In this document: positions 54,666 through 63,926 of the stretch, in pieces
Layout: each line of letters opens with the position of its first letter
Numbering within the stretch: the first letter of the stretch is position 1
Assembly (NCBI GenBank): GCA_945869675.1
Contig: CAMBPS010000003.1
Span: forward strand, 1-64,000
Length of the DNA: 64,000 nucleotides
Reading direction: 5' to 3'
Source of the DNA: Prosthecobacter debontii
GTDB lineage: Bacteria > Verrucomicrobiota > Verrucomicrobiia > Verrucomicrobiales > Verrucomicrobiaceae
Notes under the pieces: model-generated
Database searches by the model: none
What the model saw: the letters and a program-made list of their open reading frames with translations, nothing else
What the model was told of the DNA's origin: nothing
Program-made: the position numbers and the translations under genes

Positions 54666-54736
54666 AGATTTTTGGTGTCCATGCCTCCCCAAGGAACAAA
54701 TCCGGGAAGACATTTCCCGGACGAGGAGAGCAGGTA

Positions 54737-55006
54737 TTACCAGCTCGACTTGGTGACTCCGGGGATGAGGCCGGCGCTAGCCATTTCACGGAACGTGAGT
54801 CGTGACATCGCGAAGCGGCGCATGAAGGCGCGACGGCGACCGGACACGCGGCAGCGGTTCGTGAGACGCGTAGGGCTGGCGTCACGGGGCAGAAGGGAGA
54901 GGCCGACGTAGTCGCCTTTTGCCTTCAGCTCAGCACGGAGCTTTGCGTATTTTTCAACAGTTTTAGTTTTGCGTTTCTGACGCTCGAGCCAACAAGTTTT
55001 TGCCAT
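54737..55006 (-). CDS. rpsN: 30S ribosomal protein S14 (zinc-free form)
   Basis: An 89-residue S14, starting [15 protein letters not shown] and ending PGVTKSSW, with [21 protein letters not shown]. The four zinc-binding cysteines of the C+ form are missing, so it is a C- type. It is placed away from the usual ribosomal-protein operon, next to a zinc-ribbon gene. Stand-alone C- S14 genes are sometimes zinc-starvation paralogues, but no Zur-like palindrome was noticed upstream and the main operon is not in view. Confidence 0.95.
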   Translation of the reverse strand: MAKTCWLERQKRKTKTVEKYAKLRAELKAKGDYVGLSLLPRDASPTRLTNRCRVSGRRRAFMRRFAMSRLTFREMASAGLIPGVTKSSW

Positions 55007-55096
55007 AGGGATGGCGAAGGTGCCTGCTTCCCTTCTTTTTGCAACGAGAAATTTCTACTAGCGGTCAGACTCTTTTTCGGTTACTCCGAACACCTT

Positions 55097-55174
55097 ATGA
55101 TCGCCGGAATGCTTATCGCTGCCTTTTTCCTTCTGCTTGGTGTGGTTGTTTTCGCCATTTTGCAGAAAGCTTGA
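55097..55174 (+). CDS. possible 25-residue membrane peptide
   Basis: A short frame, MIAGMLIAAFFLLLGVVVFA plus ILQKA, forms one hydrophobic helix with a basic end. It lies in the 205-base gap between rpsN and a SixA-type gene that points toward it. No ribosome-binding site stands out. Small one-span peptides of this kind are common but hard to prove from one genome. Confidence 0.3.
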   Translation: MIAGMLIAAFFLLLGVVVFAILQKA

Positions 55175-55212
55175 CATACTTTTGTCTCGGTCGAGATAGG
55201 GCGTAGTTTCAC

Positions 55213-55791
55213 TTAATCTTCCCCGTCCGAACGGGAGATTCCTGTGTAGAGTTCAGGGAAACGTCGTTCGAGTGACTTGGGCGTCACGTGGCCAATGAGT
55301 TGGGCAGCACTCCAGTCAGCCAATCCCCAATAGGTCGTTGGTAGTGCCATGATGACAGCTGTGCAGGTTGGCATTTTAGCGATGTGCTCGCGGGCAAGTA
55401 GGCGTTCAGCAAACTCGTGCAGCCCTGGATTATGGGCGAACAGAAAGGCATGTCTCCAGCTTTCGTCAAAACCGCGCACGACTTCTAGAATCTGGGCTGG
55501 TTCGGCTAAGTAGAGTCTGGATTCCAGCAGGAGAGACTCTGTGGGCATGCCCAGAACCTCGCGCATAATCTGAGCTGTTCCAAGCGCACGCAAGGCCGTG
55601 CTGCTGATGAGGCGATCTGGCTTTGGCAACAGGGCCTGAGATTCGCCACCTCCTAAATAGGCTTTGTGCAGAAAGCTTGCTACAGCAGGTGCTGCTCGAT
55701 GTCCACGCTCATTGAGGGCACGATCATGATCCGCAAGGCTGGGCTGGTCCCAACTTGATTTGGCGTGACGGATAATGGTAAGATACTTCAT
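55213..55791 (-). CDS. SixA-type histidine phosphatase
   Basis: A 192-residue histidine-phosphatase-family protein with the RHAKSSWD motif (R8, H9) of the SixA branch. Later blocks include HDRALNERGHRAAP, RLISSTALRALGTAQIM and FLFAHNPGLHEFAERL with the second catalytic His. SixA removes phosphate from phosphohistidine in HPt domains in E. coli; the target here is not known. No histidine kinase is nearby. Confidence 0.88.
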   Translation of the reverse strand: MKYLTIIRHAKSSWDQPSLADHDRALNERGHRAAPAVASFLHKAYLGGGESQALLPKPDRLISSTALRALGTAQIMREVLGMPTESLLLESRLYLAEPAQILEVVRGFDESWRHAFLFAHNPGLHEFAERLLAREHIAKMPTCTAVIMALPTTYWGLADWSAAQLIGHVTPKSLERRFPELYTGISRSDGED

Positions 55792-55934
55792 CTGGGATGA
55801 GCGGTCGCGTTTCTCGCACGCTGATCTGTGGGTGTCAATGCAGGAGCTTCATAGATATCTTGCCTCTTTGTGAATTAAATGATCCCTTCGACCTTGCTCG
55901 AAGTAGTATCTGATTCTAGATTCTATGACAAACA

Positions 55935-56942
55935 ATGATCCTTTGTCTCGAATCCTCTCTACTTGGTGGTTATCTTTCAAATGAAGTGCCTGGTCTGGTG
56001 ACTGGCAGGCTTCATTTGGCGGGTGTGAACCAACCGATGCGGGTAGAGTTGGTAGGCAATTTCATGCGTGATATCGCGGGCTGTCGAGTGGATTTTCATA
56101 ACCCACTGCCCAATGGTGATCTGGATGATGTGGCTTGGCTGACACAGACGCAGTCAGGGTTTACAGGTGTCATGACAGCATCTAATCGTGTGGCCAAATT
56201 GCCGCGTCGAAAGCGCCCGATGAATCAACTAATGACTGATCCTGAGGGGCTTAAGAATTTACTTTTCTTCGAGTGGTTCAATCAGCAAGGCCAACGAATT
56301 CTCATCCAATCCTGGCATCTTCATCTGCGTGTCAGTGCGCCGCGCTGGCAGCTCAGTGGTGATGAGGAGGCAATGCAACTGCGTCAAGCGCGTGCGCGCC
56401 GGAAGCACTTTTTACTGAGTGAGCGTAGTTCTCCGGAAGATGGCGCATCAGCTTTGCATGCACCCGGAATGGCAGATCCTTTCGAGCCATCGGAGGTCAC
56501 TGGTAATCCTTTTTTAAATCTGGAAGAACCGCAAAAAAAGCCGTCGAGAAAAGAAGAAGGTCTCAAAGAGGGGGCGCCAAATCCCATGAAACGCTCCGCG
56601 GCCTTGGCTCAGGAGTTGCGTCGTTTTGAGCGCCTTCTCGCCCTTACCAGCGAAGTGAGGAACCGACCTGCTGTCGTCAGATTGCTATCTACGGTGGCTG
56701 ATTTGGCATCTCATTTGATCCATGTTTTACGTCAGTTTTCTGAAGAGAACCGTTCTGGCTGGCATTATCTTGTCGTGGATTTAGAGCAGTCGCTGCCTCT
56801 GTTCAGCGCTGCGCTGAATGCAACAGACAAACTTATGCAGCACGCCACACCAGGCACTGACCAGCAGTGGCTGGGAAACGTACAGACGAGCTTGCTAAAT
56901 ATCGAGTTGCGGATGCGGGAACTGCTCACGCATTTGAGGTAG
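55935..56942 (+). CDS. hypothetical protein, 335 residues
   Basis: I do not recognise the family. The product has no signal peptide or membrane span. Residues about 20-135 look like a compact beta-rich domain (VTGRLHLAGVNQPMRVELVG, CRVDFHNPLPNGDLDDVAWL). A charged low-complexity linker follows (about 160-215, with Lys/Glu/Pro runs), and the C-terminal 120 residues are alpha-helical (LAQELRRFERLLALTSEVRN). The start at 55935 is the first ATG in frame. The next 281 bases up to the sigma gene hold no visible gene. Confidence 0.6.
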   Translation: MILCLESSLLGGYLSNEVPGLVTGRLHLAGVNQPMRVELVGNFMRDIAGCRVDFHNPLPNGDLDDVAWLTQTQSGFTGVMTASNRVAKLPRRKRPMNQLMTDPEGLKNLLFFEWFNQQGQRILIQSWHLHLRVSAPRWQLSGDEEAMQLRQARARRKHFLLSERSSPEDGASALHAPGMADPFEPSEVTGNPFLNLEEPQKKPSRKEEGLKEGAPNPMKRSAALAQELRRFERLLALTSEVRNRPAVVRLLSTVADLASHLIHVLRQFSEENRSGWHYLVVDLEQSLPLFSAALNATDKLMQHATPGTDQQWLGNVQTSLLNIELRMRELLTHLR

Positions 56943-57223
56943 GGGTGTTCGTGACTGATGATTTGGTATTGTCTGTCGAAGAACCTTATTGAAAGGTTTG
57001 AGGTCTCTCCAAACTGAGCCAATGAGGAGGACATGATTGTGGCATTAGGCTCTGGCATGGTATAGAGCAGCGCAGTGATTCATGCTAAGCTTCCCAGAAA
57101 ATCCCCATCGAGGCGGGTGCAATGATTTTCTTTTCGATGGATTATCGCTTCTTGATTCTGCTGTTTCGATTTTAATTGATAATATTCCGGCAAATTAGCA
57201 GACTGATGGAGCATCTATGTTGA

Positions 57224-57754
57224 ATGACCGACTCAGACCGCGAGCAACATGACCAATTTCTCCGCTTTTTTATGCGGCATGAGGAGTCTTTGCGTGTGTT
57301 TTTGCGCTCTTTGCTGTTCACGCATGATGAGCAGCGTGAGGTAATGCAGGAGGTGGCTGTGGTGCTCTGGCGGAAATTTGATGTGGGCATGGACAGCCAG
57401 TCTTTTTGTCGCTGGGCTTTTGGTGTTGCTCGCATGGAAGCATTGGCATTCAGGCGGGATCGCGCTCGGGATAGACATACATTTGGCGATGAGGTCTTTG
57501 AATTGCTTTCGCAGACTGTGGTGAATCATTCGAGCTCGCTCGAAGCAGAACGACGAGCTCTGGATCTCTGTCTAAAAAAGCTTCCAGAAGACCAGCGGCA
57601 AATCATACAGAATGCCTATGCTCCCGGCGTGAAAATCGACCAACTTGCGAACCGAATGGGCCGCACGGCAATGGCTCTTTACAAGACACTTCATCGCATT
57701 CGCTTAATGCTCATGGACTGCACACGGCGGGTGATTGCTACCGAAGAATATTGA
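57224..57754 (+). CDS. ECF sigma factor (Rhodopirellula/Verrucomicrobium type)
   Basis: A 176-residue sigma-70 protein of the subgroup found in Planctomycetes and Verrucomicrobia: FLRFFMRHEESLRVFLRSLL, then region 2 (REVMQEVAVVLWRKFD, FCRWAFGVARMEALAF) and region 4 (CLKKLPEDQRQIIQNAY, KIDQLANRMGRTAMALYKTLHRIR). Its stop (TGA, 57752-57754) shares one base with the ATG of the next gene. It heads the layout sigma, anti-sigma-like, DUF1552, DUF1592, which suggests it controls the module. Confidence 0.9.
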   Translation: MTDSDREQHDQFLRFFMRHEESLRVFLRSLLFTHDEQREVMQEVAVVLWRKFDVGMDSQSFCRWAFGVARMEALAFRRDRARDRHTFGDEVFELLSQTVVNHSSSLEAERRALDLCLKKLPEDQRQIIQNAYAPGVKIDQLANRMGRTAMALYKTLHRIRLMLMDCTRRVIATEEY

Positions 57755-58674
57755 TGAAAACAAACGATTCACATTTTGAATTGATCCGCCGCTGTTGTGA
57801 TGGTGGTGCCTCCTCGCAGGATCTTGCTCAACTCGAAGTCAGCCTTTGCAAAGATGTTGAATTTCGCGAGGCCTATGTGCGCTATGTGAATCTCGATGTC
57901 GCACTAAGTAATTGGGCCCAATTAGATCCCATGTCTAAGGCTCTTCAAAAGGCTCCTCAGCGGCTGATCTGGCGTCCAATAACGGCTGCTGCAGCGGGTC
58001 TTGTGTTCGGGATGTTTTGCACGTCGATGGTGTTTGGGTTTGTCGCCCAGCGAGCGGGTGCGGTGAACAGCGTGCCGCTAAGTGTTTTCGATGGCGGTCT
58101 TGAGGATGAGAAGCAGATACTCAAAGACGGGCTGCCTGTCCTCGCGGGGCAGTGGGGCATGGATGCGGCAAGTATCGTGCCAGCCGAGGGGCAGGTGCGC
58201 CCTTTGCAGGGTAAAAGTATGATGCGGCTGGAACCGATTCCGCACGAGAAACCGGTGAAGAACCACACATCGCGTGTTTATCAGGTGCTCGATCTAAATT
58301 CGCAGCCCTTGGCCATGGTAAACGGTGAGGCAGAGGCCGAGATCACCGCTTCGTTTTGCGCCGCGAAAAGCGATTTCAGTTCGCGCTACCTGATCCGTGC
58401 TATCGCGCTGGATGAAGAGCCGGAAGTGGCCATCAAGAACTTTTGGTCGAAGGTGGAAAGCGATGAAGTGGTCTCTGAATCGCAGCGCTTTGACAGTGTG
58501 CCTGAAGATGTTGGCTGGCAGACATTCTCCATGAAACTGCGCCTGCCACCGGAATCGAAGACGCTAGTGCTGATCTTTGGCGCTGTGCCGCCGGTGGACG
58601 CTACGCTGCCAGCTTTGGTTCACTACCTTGATAAGGTTCAGGTGACGTTGTGCACTAACCGATCTCTCCCATGA
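57754..58674 (+). CDS. membrane-anchored anti-sigma-like protein (paralogue)
   Basis: A 306-residue protein with a cytoplasmic N-terminus (1-72, HFELIRRCCDGGASSQDLAQLE), one membrane span (about 75-95, AAAGLVFGMFCTSMVFGFVA) and a periplasmic domain in which VYQVLDLNSQPL and a final VHYLDKVQVTL match the pattern of the protein at 12917. It overlaps the DUF1552 start by four bases (ATGA), so sigma, anti-sigma-like and DUF1552 genes are physically coupled. Role inferred. Confidence 0.72.
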   Translation: MKTNDSHFELIRRCCDGGASSQDLAQLEVSLCKDVEFREAYVRYVNLDVALSNWAQLDPMSKALQKAPQRLIWRPITAAAAGLVFGMFCTSMVFGFVAQRAGAVNSVPLSVFDGGLEDEKQILKDGLPVLAGQWGMDAASIVPAEGQVRPLQGKSMMRLEPIPHEKPVKNHTSRVYQVLDLNSQPLAMVNGEAEAEITASFCAAKSDFSSRYLIRAIALDEEPEVAIKNFWSKVESDEVVSESQRFDSVPEDVGWQTFSMKLRLPPESKTLVLIFGAVPPVDATLPALVHYLDKVQVTLCTNRSLP

Positions 58675-59987
58675 CCATGCAAACCTCCCCTCCCTCTACA
58701 TCCAACCGCCGCTTCTTCTTGCGTGCCACAGGCATCAGCATGGCACTACCATTGTTCGAATCACTCGGCGGACGTGTTTTCGGTCAAAACGCGGCTGTGG
58801 ATTCTCTCGCGGGTAAGGTTGTGAATGCCGAGCGCCCGTTGCGGATGGTTTGCATTGGCAACTTACTCGGCTTTTATCCACCTGCGTTCTTTCCGACGAA
58901 AGCGGGCGCGGCTTATGAGCTGCCCGAGTCCATCGAAGCGCTTAAAGCGCACCAGAGCGATTTTACGCTCTACTCGGGGCTCGATCACGGCATCAAAGGC
59001 GGCCACTTTGCCATGAGTTCGTTCCTCAGTGGGGTGAAGACATCGGATGCGAAAGGCATGCCTGAGGGCAATATCACCGTGGATCAGCGTGCGGCGGAAA
59101 CTCTGGGCGGAGCCACAAGATTTCCATCGCTTACGCTGGGGTCGGAGAGTGGCATTCATGGCGGCTGTCTGATGTCTTGGACCCGCAGTGGAACTCGCGT
59201 TCCGCCGATCACCAAGCCGCGTGAGCTGTTCCAGAAGTTGTTCATCAATGAAGATGCGTCAAGCCGCGCTGCGTCGATGGATCGACTTGATGTGAAGGGA
59301 TCAATCCTCGATGCCGTGACTGGCGATGCGAAATCGCTCCAGCGTCATCTGGGCCAGAGGGACAAAGAGAAGCTCGATGAGTATTTTACATCTGTCCGCG
59401 ATGTGGAAAAGCAGATCGAACTGCGCCGCAAGTGGGCCAGCGTGCCCAAACCTGAACCAAAGATGAAGGAACCAAAGAACACGGACTTCGTCTCTGACCT
59501 GCCAGTGATGTATGACCTCATTGCGCTTGCCTTACAGACGGATTCCACTCGCATCGCCACTCTTGAGATCGGTGGTGACTTTGAGGCTTCCGCCTTCGGT
59601 TTGAGCGGGGGCTATCACGGCTTATCACACCACGGCCAGCGGCCAGATGCCATCAAAGGACTCATCAAAATGGAGCGCTACCAAGTGGAGCAGTTTGCGC
59701 GGTTCCTGGCCAAGCTCAAGTCCATTGAAGACGGCGCAGGCACGCTGCTGGACCATTCCATGGTGCTGTTTGGCAGTGGTATGGGAAATGCGAATACACA
59801 TACGAATAACAATCTCCCCATCATCCTCGCTGGCGGATGCTTCAAGCACGGTGAGCACAAGACTTATCCTGCTAAGGGGCCGAGTCGCCAGATGCTCTGC
59901 AATCTCTATCTCTCCATGCTCCAGCGCTTCGGCGCGGAAGTGGACACCTTTGGCACCAGCAATGGCACACTCACTGGCCTCGCTTGA
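58671..59987 (+). CDS. DUF1552 protein (third copy)
   Basis: A 438-residue DUF1552 protein with a Tat-like leader (SNRRFFLRATGISMALPLFE). Family features: MVCIGNLLGFYPPAFFPTKAG, FTLYSGLDHGIKGGHFAMSS (His-rich), GNITVDQRAAETLG, VKGSILDAVTGDAKSLQRHL, LQTDSTRIATLEIGG, YHGLSHHGQRPDAI and NANTHTNNNLPIILAGG. Here it precedes the DUF1592 gene, opposite to the order in the two other modules. Coupled by ATGA to the anti-sigma-like gene. Confidence 0.93.
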   Translation: MTMQTSPPSTSNRRFFLRATGISMALPLFESLGGRVFGQNAAVDSLAGKVVNAERPLRMVCIGNLLGFYPPAFFPTKAGAAYELPESIEALKAHQSDFTLYSGLDHGIKGGHFAMSSFLSGVKTSDAKGMPEGNITVDQRAAETLGGATRFPSLTLGSESGIHGGCLMSWTRSGTRVPPITKPRELFQKLFINEDASSRAASMDRLDVKGSILDAVTGDAKSLQRHLGQRDKEKLDEYFTSVRDVEKQIELRRKWASVPKPEPKMKEPKNTDFVSDLPVMYDLIALALQTDSTRIATLEIGGDFEASAFGLSGGYHGLSHHGQRPDAIKGLIKMERYQVEQFARFLAKLKSIEDGAGTLLDHSMVLFGSGMGNANTHTNNNLPIILAGGCFKHGEHKTYPAKGPSRQMLCNLYLSMLQRFGAEVDTFGTSNGTLTGLA

Positions 59988-60006
59988 GGTTTTAGCACAA
60001 AGTCTC

Positions 60007-62472
60007 ATGCTTCGCTCCTCGTTTTTACTCACTGGACTGCTGCTCGTATTTGAAGTCCAATTGCTTCACGCTGCTGCTGAAACTCCAAAGATTCATCATT
60101 TCCTCAGCACCTACTGCAACGATTGTCACGGTGCTGAACGGCAAAAGGGAGATCGCCGTTTTGACCAACTCAAACTGCCCGTGAGTAAGGTGGACACATT
60201 GATCGAGATCAAAGACATCGTTGATCAGATCAACCTCGGTGAAATGCCGCCGAAGAAGTCAAAGCAGCCATCTTCCGAAGAACAAAAGGCCTTCATCGAA
60301 CAAATCACCGCCGTTCTCAGTCAAGGTCGCCAAGCACTTGCAAGCACTGGCGGCAGCACCGTTTTGCGCCGACTGAATCGCTATGAATACCGCCACACCA
60401 TTAGCGATCTCTTTTCTCTGAACCTGGCGGCATTGGATCTGACAACGAAGTTCCCGCGGGATCAATCCGCCGACCACATGGAGAACATCGGCGATGTGCT
60501 GCAAACCTCCGGCTACCTGCTTGACCAGTATCTCGATGCCGCGGATGCAGTGGTGGAGAAGGCCTTTGCTCAGCACAAGCCAGTGAAAGAGCAGGCCTGG
60601 CACTTCACCAAGAACTTCAGGTCCGATCTCAAGCGGAAGGAAAAGGATTACAACAACGCGCATCTGCTCGTCGAAGAGTGCATGGACTCCGACAAACACA
60701 CCGCTGGGTTTGGCGTGATCGAAGACTTCATCGATGGCGTGCCTGCGGACGGCTTTTACGAGGTCCAGGTCCTCGTTAAAGCCATGAACCGAGAGCATCC
60801 TTATGATCCCAAATGGTTCGGCACCGATCCGCGTGAGCCTTTTCGCCTCGGCATCGTGCCAGGCGATGCCAAAGTTGGTCCGCTTGATCTGCCGCAGCCT
60901 CAGCAGCCAATGCTTGCGGAGGTCGCACTCGACGACGCTGAGGCCAAGTGGATCACGATGAAGATCTGGCTCGATGCTGGCCACACGCCTCGCTTTGTCT
61001 TCCCGAACGGCCCCGAGGATGCCCGCGGCACCTGGTTCAGAATCGCGGACCAGCACAAAGACCTCTGGGATCAGTTCATAGACGAGGACGACAAGCAAAA
61101 AGGCAAGCTCGGCATCGTCGCAGCACGCCAAATCACGCTACACGTTCACAAGCACCCGCACATCCGCATCGACGAAGTGAAGATTCGCGGCCCCATCGCC
61201 GAAACATGGCCTCCAGCATCCCAAATGGCCGTTTTGGGAAAACAAGCCTTTGAGCCGGAAAAAATGAGCGAACGGCTCCAAGCCTTCGCTGACTGCGCTT
61301 ACCGCCGAAAAGCCACGGAAGACGAAATGAAGCGTCTCATGGCCGTGGCGGAGCAACGCATTCAACAGGGGCATTCGCCGCTGGAAGGCTTTAAAGCGGC
61401 TCTGAAGGCCGTGCTTTGCTCGCCTGGTTTTGTTTATCTTTCCCAGGAGACTCAAGAAGGCTCGAACAAACTCTCCAGTCGCGCACTCGCCTCAAGATTG
61501 TCCTATTTCCTCTGGTCCACGATGCCGGATGCGGAGCTCATGAGCCAGGACCTTACCAAGCCAGAGGCGCTGCTGTCGCAACTACGCCGCATGCTCCTAG
61601 ACAAACGCTCTGATGCCTTCGTGGCCGGATTCCTCGATAGCTGGCTAAACCTTCGCAACCTGGGCGGCATGCCGCCGGATCGCGGCGAGTTTGAGGAATA
61701 CTACTCCAAGGGCTTTCAAGAAGCCTTCAAGACGGAGACGCGAATGTTCATGCGCGACCTCATCGACCGCGATGCCAGCCTCGTGAACTTCCTCGACAGC
61801 GATTACAGCTTCCTCAATCAGCCGCTTGCTACGCATTACGAGCTTGGTGAACTCGGCGATCCCTCCAAGGCGCACGAGTTCCGCAAAGTCAGTTTCAAGA
61901 CCGACAAGCGCGGCGGCCTTCTGGGCATGGGTTCCGTGCTCACCATTACCGCAAACGGCATCGAGACCTCGCCGGTGACTCGTGGCGTGTTTTTGCTCGA
62001 AAACATTCTCGGAACACCGCCACCGCCGCCGCCTGATGACGTGCCCGCCATTAATCCTGATGTGCGCGGGGCCCAATCCATCCGCGAACTGCTCAGCAAA
62101 CATCGCGAGTCGCCGAACTGCTACGGCTGCCATCAAAAGATCGACCCGCTCGGCTTTGCTCTCGAAAACTTCGATGCCATCGGCAACTGGCGGCCCCGCA
62201 TCGGCAAAACAAAGATCGACCCCATTGGAGAACTGCCCAGCGGCGAGAAATTCGAGGACGTTGCCGGTCTAAAAAAGATCCTCGTCCAGCGCAAAGACCT
62301 CTTCGCTCGCATGTTAATCGACCGCCTGCTCACCTACGCCTGCGGCCGCCGCATGGAAGCCCTCGACGAAGCCACCATTGAGCGAATCGTCGCCGATTTA
62401 CCGAAGAAACAATACGGCCTCCGCTCACTCATTGAAGCCGTGGTGAACAGTGAGCCTTTTCTGAGCCGCTGA
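60007..62472 (+). CDS. DUF1592-family cytochrome (third copy)
   Basis: An 821-residue exported protein. Signal peptide 1-24 (LLTGLLLVFEVQLLHAAA), heme motif CNDCH (37-41), GEMPPKKSKQPS, DUF1587 (RLNRYEYRHTISDLFSLN), a middle region with WPPASQMAVLGKQAFEPE, DUF1595 (CAYRRKATEDEM), DUF1592 ([19 protein letters not shown]), DUF1588 with the second heme motif from 705 (CYGCHQKIDPLGFALENFDA), and DUF1585. The open frame reaches back to 59647, but that part overlaps DUF1552 and lacks the family start. The start is 60007, 19 bases past the DUF1552 stop. Confidence 0.92.
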   Translation: MLRSSFLLTGLLLVFEVQLLHAAAETPKIHHFLSTYCNDCHGAERQKGDRRFDQLKLPVSKVDTLIEIKDIVDQINLGEMPPKKSKQPSSEEQKAFIEQITAVLSQGRQALASTGGSTVLRRLNRYEYRHTISDLFSLNLAALDLTTKFPRDQSADHMENIGDVLQTSGYLLDQYLDAADAVVEKAFAQHKPVKEQAWHFTKNFRSDLKRKEKDYNNAHLLVEECMDSDKHTAGFGVIEDFIDGVPADGFYEVQVLVKAMNREHPYDPKWFGTDPREPFRLGIVPGDAKVGPLDLPQPQQPMLAEVALDDAEAKWITMKIWLDAGHTPRFVFPNGPEDARGTWFRIADQHKDLWDQFIDEDDKQKGKLGIVAARQITLHVHKHPHIRIDEVKIRGPIAETWPPASQMAVLGKQAFEPEKMSERLQAFADCAYRRKATEDEMKRLMAVAEQRIQQGHSPLEGFKAALKAVLCSPGFVYLSQETQEGSNKLSSRALASRLSYFLWSTMPDAELMSQDLTKPEALLSQLRRMLLDKRSDAFVAGFLDSWLNLRNLGGMPPDRGEFEEYYSKGFQEAFKTETRMFMRDLIDRDASLVNFLDSDYSFLNQPLATHYELGELGDPSKAHEFRKVSFKTDKRGGLLGMGSVLTITANGIETSPVTRGVFLLENILGTPPPPPPDDVPAINPDVRGAQSIRELLSKHRESPNCYGCHQKIDPLGFALENFDAIGNWRPRIGKTKIDPIGELPSGEKFEDVAGLKKILVQRKDLFARMLIDRLLTYACGRRMEALDEATIERIVADLPKKQYGLRSLIEAVVNSEPFLSR

Positions 62473-62497
62473 CCGGTTGCCGATTTTTTCCAAACCG

Positions 62498-63913
62498 ATG
62501 AAAACAGCCCGCCGCCGCATCCTCAAAGCTCTGCCATTCATGGTTTGGCAACGTCAGTTCCTTCACGGAGCAGAAGCCCAAGCTCCGTGCCTCGGCCAAG
62601 GCACCATCTGTGGTGAAGTCACTCAGTCCAGCGCCCTGCTGCAAACTCGGCTGACGAGCGCCACGGAACTCGATGCCGCTGGTGACCTCCCTGGAGCAAG
62701 CGGAGTGGCTTGTTTTGAGTGGGGTACGCAGGCAGATTTTGGTGAGGCTCAGCGCACCGCGTTTCAGACCGCGAGTGATGCTAAGGACTTCATTCTCCGT
62801 GCTGAAATCACCACGCTCAAACCAAGCACGGTTTATTACTACCGCGCTATCTTTGGCAGCACCGAGGCAAGTGCCAAGCCCGGCCCTGAGTGTTCGTTCA
62901 AGACGTTGCCAAGCGGTGAGGCCAACGCGCCGGTGAATTTCATCGTGGGCAGTTGTATGAACTACAACAAATTCATGCTCGGCAAGAAAGGCAAGGCTAG
63001 CGGCCCCGAGACCGCCACGGAGGAAGACAAGCGCCTCGGCTTTCCTTCCTTTGCGTCTATGCTAAAACTGCGACCGGACTTCTTCATCGGCACGGGTGAC
63101 ATCGTCTATTACGACCACCCGCTGCGTGTGGCCAAAACCGTGCCGCAACTGCGCCAGTGCTGGCATGAGCAGTTTCGCCTTCCGCGCATGATCGAGTTCT
63201 TCCGCTGCGTTCCGACCTATTGGTCGAAGGACGATCATGACTTCCGCTACAATGAGTCGGACAATACCACGGACGTTCTTCCACTATCAAAAACCGGCAT
63301 TGACACATTCCGCGAGCAGTTGCCTGTCCCCACGCCCAGCTACCGAACCCTTCGAGCGGGCAAGAACCTGCAAATCTGGCTAACCGAAGGCCGTGACTAT
63401 CGCTCGCCCAATGAAATGGCCGATGGTCCGGAAAAATCACTCTGGGGTGCAGAGCAGCGCGAGTGGCTCAAGAAAACACTCAAGGCCAGCGATGCGAAAT
63501 GGAAGATCATCATCTCTCCTACACCGATGGTCGGCCCCGACGACAAAAAGAAGATCGACAACCACGCCGACGTCAGGGGCTTCCGTCACGAAGCCGATGC
63601 CTTCTTTGACTGGCTGAAGAAAAACAAGATCGACAACCTCATACTCATCTGCGGTGACCGTCATTGGCAATACCACAGCATCCATCCCTCCGGCATCGAA
63701 GAGTTCGCCTGCGGTGCCTTGAACGATGAAAATTCCCGCATGGGAGTCGCTCCCGGTGCCAAGAACGGTTCTGATCCCGAAGCTCTCATCAAACAGCCCT
63801 ATACCTCTGCCAGCCCTCAAGGTGGCTTCCTTCAGATCATTGCTGCCGCTGAGCAGCTCACGCTCGAGCATTTCGACTCTCGCGGTAACTCTCTGAATCG
63901 CGTCACTCGCTAA
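62498..63913 (+). CDS. phoD: PhoD-type alkaline phosphatase
   Basis: A 471-residue metallophosphatase. The Tat-like leader is atypical (KTARRRILKALPFMVWQ). An N-terminal Ig-like PhoD domain (about 30-140, with KPSTVYYYRAIFG) is followed by the catalytic domain: NFIVGSCMNYN, FFIGTGDIVYYDHP, WSKDDHDF, SLWGAEQREWL and LILICGDRHWQYHSIHP. PhoD enzymes remove phosphate from diesters and monoesters, using Ca and Fe. Start at the ATG 62498 rather than the TTG at 62477. It follows the DUF1592 gene by 25 bases and is likely part of the sigma-led operon. Confidence 0.88.
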   Translation: MKTARRRILKALPFMVWQRQFLHGAEAQAPCLGQGTICGEVTQSSALLQTRLTSATELDAAGDLPGASGVACFEWGTQADFGEAQRTAFQTASDAKDFILRAEITTLKPSTVYYYRAIFGSTEASAKPGPECSFKTLPSGEANAPVNFIVGSCMNYNKFMLGKKGKASGPETATEEDKRLGFPSFASMLKLRPDFFIGTGDIVYYDHPLRVAKTVPQLRQCWHEQFRLPRMIEFFRCVPTYWSKDDHDFRYNESDNTTDVLPLSKTGIDTFREQLPVPTPSYRTLRAGKNLQIWLTEGRDYRSPNEMADGPEKSLWGAEQREWLKKTLKASDAKWKIIISPTPMVGPDDKKKIDNHADVRGFRHEADAFFDWLKKNKIDNLILICGDRHWQYHSIHPSGIEEFACGALNDENSRMGVAPGAKNGSDPEALIKQPYTSASPQGGFLQIIAAAEQLTLEHFDSRGNSLNRVTR

Positions 63914-63926
63914 CGTCCGCCTCACG

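Noticed and set aside
60259-61131. 290-residue open frame on the minus strand
   Set aside because: Antisense shadow of the third DUF1592 gene; no start region or domain signal of its own.
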